From the NCBI GenBank assembly GCA_027457225.1, contig DAIDTL010000071.1:250-6309 (forward strand): a stretch of 6,060 bases of DNA, given 5' to 3'. This stretch comes from Ferrovaceae bacterium (GTDB lineage Bacteria > Pseudomonadota > Gammaproteobacteria > Burkholderiales > Ferrovaceae). The notes beneath the pieces were generated by a model, which was not told the origin of the DNA, did no database searches, and saw only the letters and a list, made by a program, of their open reading frames with translations. The translations under genes and the position numbers were made by a program. Positions 4,140-6,060 of this stretch are shown in pieces; position 1 is the stretch's first letter, and every line of letters begins with the position of its first letter.

Positions 4140-6060
4140 TCAGGCGGACTGGCCGCCCAGATAAGCTTCAATCACTTTCGGGTCAGACTGTACGGCAGCC
4201 GGTTTGCCTTCGGCGATCTTTTGTCCGAAATCGAGTACTGACACGATATCCGAAATATTCATGACAACATCCATGTGATGCTCGATCAAAATGATGGTGA
4301 TACCGTATTCCCGAATCTTGCGAATGATTTCGATCAGGTCCCTGATCTCTGGCAAGGTCAAGCCTGCCGCAGGCTCATCCAGCAACAACAGCACCGGATT
4401 GAGGCCCAGGGCGCGACCAATCTCCAGCAGCCGCTGACGCCCATAGGGCAGGTTGCGGGCCTCTTCGTTGATAAACGCCTGCAACCCCACAAAATGCAGA
4501 ATGCTGGCCGCACGTTGGCGGGCAGCGATTTCTTCCCGTTGATACCGCGGGGTATTCAGCATCACATCCAGCAGGTTGGAGCGATAGGTATGGTGCAGCC
4601 CCACCAGCACGTTTTCAAGTGCCGTCATTTCGCCAAACAGCTGCAAGTTCTGGAAAGTGCGGGCAATTCCCTGCAGCGCAATGGCCGAGGGGGATTGTCC
4701 TGAAATGTTCTTGCCGTTGAAAACCACCGCACCTTCTGTCGGGGTATAAATGCCCGTGAGCACATTCATCATTGTCGATTTGCCCGACCCGTTAGGACCG
4801 ATCAACCCATGAATTGTCCCTTGAACGATTTTCAGATCAACTTCGTTGAGGGCCTTCAACCCACCAAATTGCATCAGAATCCGCTGCGCCTCGAGTAGCT
4901 GTCCCCCACGTACCGTGGCATGGTCTGTGGTCGCCCATGCTGTTTCTCCATTGGAGGAGACTGTCTCCTGGGATCGCGCCACCCACTGGGGCTTGAAATG
5001 ACCGATGATGCCGCGGATCCAGCCCACAATGCCTTCCTGCAGGTAATACACGACATACAGGATCAGAAATCCAAAAATGGTAATGCGCCAGTTGGTAATT
5101 TCCTCCAGGGTATACGCACTGAACAATAACGCTGCAGCACCCAGAACCGGCACCACCAGGGGTTTGAGGGTTCGCCGGCCACTGACGACATGACGCACTG
5201 CATAAATGGCCACACCCGCTGCCGCCACATACGCAAGATCACGGAACAGATTGATGTCATCCAGGAGATTGGGCAGCAGCACCACGATGGCCGCTCCCAG
5301 TACGGGCCCCATGCGGGTCTTGCGACCCCCCATGATGATGGCCAGCAAAAAGAGCACGGTCAGCTCGAAATTGAAGGTGTTTGGCGCAATGTAGAGTTCG
5401 TTGAACGTATACAGGCCTCCCGCCAGACCGGCCAGTCCGGCACTGATGGCAAATGCGTAGACCTTGTACCGATAAACGCTGACACCCATGCAGTCGGAGG
5501 CCACCGGACTGCCGCGCAAAGCCTCGAAAGCCCTGCCAAGATGGGACTTGAGTACGCGATTGACCAACAACATGGCCGCCAGAAAGATGCCAATCACGAA
5601 ATAGTAATAGTGCTGCTCCTCCATCACCCAGCCAAATAACACAGGCTTTTTGATGGTGATGCCCAGTGGCCCATTGGTCAGAAAATTCATTTCATTGATC
5701 AGGATCTGGGCGATGGTCCCAAAGGCAAGCGTGACCATGGCAAGGTACGGACCCGTGACGCGCAAGGCGGGCAACGCCAGCAGCAAACCGAAAAATGCCG
5801 TCACCACAATGCTGCAAGGAATGGCCAGATAAAACGGCAAACCCAGTTTCCAGTTGATAATTCCCGCCGCATAAGCCCCAATACCAAACAGGGCCGCGTG
5901 GGCCAGGGAGACTTCGCCGGTGTAACCAACCACGATGTCCAGCCCGAATAGCAGGATGGCATAAATGGCAATCAGCACCACCTGGTGAATATAATATTCG
6001 TTGTGAATCCACTGCGGAATTACGGCCAGCAGGCCGACGCCCACGAGCAGCGCAATTGTC
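4140..6060 (-). CDS. LivM-LivG fusion: branched-chain amino acid ABC permease/ATPase (5' end outside window)
   Basis: One uninterrupted frame encodes both an inner-membrane permease and an ATPase of the HAAT importer family. The frame is open to the right edge and still inside the first membrane helix (TIALLVGVGLLAVIP), so the true start lies beyond the window. Residues here count from the GTG at 6044-6042. The LivM half (1 to about 345) has GYTGEVSLAHAALFGIGAY (40-58) and the coupling segment LKSHLGRAFEALRGSP (165-180) leading to AFAISAGLAGLAGGLY (197-212). A polar linker (about 351-381) follows. The LivG half (about 382-634) has the normal LivG length: Walker A GPNGSGKST (416-424), Q-loop RTFQNLQLF (Gln465), signature LPYGRQR (532-538), Walker B VLLLLDEP (551-558), switch IEHH (His589), and the LivG-type end AEGKPAAVQSDPKVIEAYLG. 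The permease half appears to have two extra helices (about 266-311) before NWRITIFGF. livF follows after 19 bases; livH and the binding protein are not in view. Confidence 0.92.
   Translation of the reverse strand, partial: TIALLVGVGLLAVIPQWIHNEYYIHQVVLIAIYAILLFGLDIVVGYTGEVSLAHAALFGIGAYAAGIINWKLGLPFYLAIPCSIVVTAFFGLLLALPALRVTGPYLAMVTLAFGTIAQILINEMNFLTNGPLGITIKKPVLFGWVMEEQHYYYFVIGIFLAAMLLVNRVLKSHLGRAFEALRGSPVASDCMGVSVYRYKVYAFAISAGLAGLAGGLYTFNELYIAPNTFNFELTVLFLLAIIMGGRKTRMGPVLGAAIVVLLPNLLDDINLFRDLAYVAAAGVAIYAVRHVVSGRRTLKPLVVPVLGAAALLFSAYTLEEITNWRITIFGFLILYVVYYLQEGIVGWIRGIIGHFKPQWVARSQETVSSNGETAWATTDHATVRGGQLLEAQRILMQFGGLKALNEVDLKIVQGTIHGLIGPNGSGKSTMMNVLTGIYTPTEGAVVFNGKNISGQSPSAIALQGIARTFQNLQLFGEMTALENVLVGLHHTYRSNLLDVMLNTPRYQREEIAARQRAASILHFVGLQAFINEEARNLPYGRQRLLEIGRALGLNPVLLLLDEPAAGLTLPEIRDLIEIIRKIREYGITIILIEHHMDVVMNISDIVSVLDFGQKIAEGKPAAVQSDPKVIEAYLGGQSA
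4955..4969. repeat. 15-base palindrome in the livM-livG linker
   Basis: AGGAGACTGTCTCCT is a perfect inverted repeat with 7-base arms around one central base. In RNA it could form a six-pair stem with a three-base loop. It falls in the codons of the polar linker joining the permease and ATPase halves (about residues 359-364). No function is assigned; it may be chance. Confidence 0.5.

Noticed and set aside
4121..4171. Longer LivF starting at TTG 4171
   Set aside because: It would overlap livMG by 32 bases and add 17 residues not typical of LivF. GAGGAG at 4132-4137 favours the ATG at 4120.
3554..4264. A 236-codon plus-strand open frame opposite livF
   Set aside because: It covers the antisense of livF and the end of livMG, has no recognisable motif, and fits a GC-bias shadow frame.
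6042..6044. GTG as the start of the livM-livG gene
   Set aside because: The frame stays open upstream to the window edge and encodes further hydrophobic residues (TIALL) of the same first membrane helix. The start must lie outside the window.
1..6060. A hidden defence, mobile or otherwise new system
   Set aside because: All sequence except about 80 bases is assigned to recognisable housekeeping or transport genes on both sides. No repeats, integrase, transposase, toxin-antitoxin pair or compositional break was seen.

Overview
The window looks like an ordinary chromosomal region of a respiring proteobacterium. The order DUF971 - ubiE - SCP2/ubiJ - ubiB and the DUF971 sequence (motif LRVYSPSAEVRGHGPGQ) are most familiar to me from Betaproteobacteria. 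Acidithiobacillia or a neighbouring gammaproteobacterial lineage cannot be excluded without a search. Coding density is nearly complete. No RNA gene, mobile element, CRISPR array or phage gene was seen.

Left part (1-3386). The first 97 bases hold the N-terminus of a yggS/PLPBP-type gene on the minus strand, cut by the window edge. A 59-base divergent intergenic region follows. From it a tightly packed plus-strand operon runs rightwards: a DUF971 protein, ubiE (quinone C-methyltransferase), ubiJ (SCP2-type accessory factor) and ubiB (atypical ABC1/ADCK kinase-like protein). Junctions are a 4-base gap, a 7-base overlap (ATGGTAA) and a 1-base overlap (TGATG), which suggests one transcript with coupled translation. 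UbiE, UbiJ and UbiB serve late ubiquinone (coenzyme Q) synthesis. UbiE catalyses the C-methylation, UbiJ supports the soluble Ubi complex, and UbiB is a membrane-anchored ATPase-like protein needed for the pathway.

Right part (3389-6060). Two minus-strand genes converge on ubiB with only 2 bases between the stop codons. They encode a LivFGM-type branched-chain amino acid (HAAT family) ABC importer. The upstream gene is a fusion of the LivM permease with the LivG ATPase, and its 5' end lies beyond the right edge. It is followed after 19 bases by livF. The LivH permease and the periplasmic binding protein are not in the window and would be expected further upstream, to the right.

I found no clearly new system. 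The points most worth a second look are the LivM-LivG fusion, an apparent extra two-helix insertion in its permease half, the loss of the zinc-type cysteines in the DUF971 protein that heads the ubiquinone operon, and the terminator-poor convergent junction.
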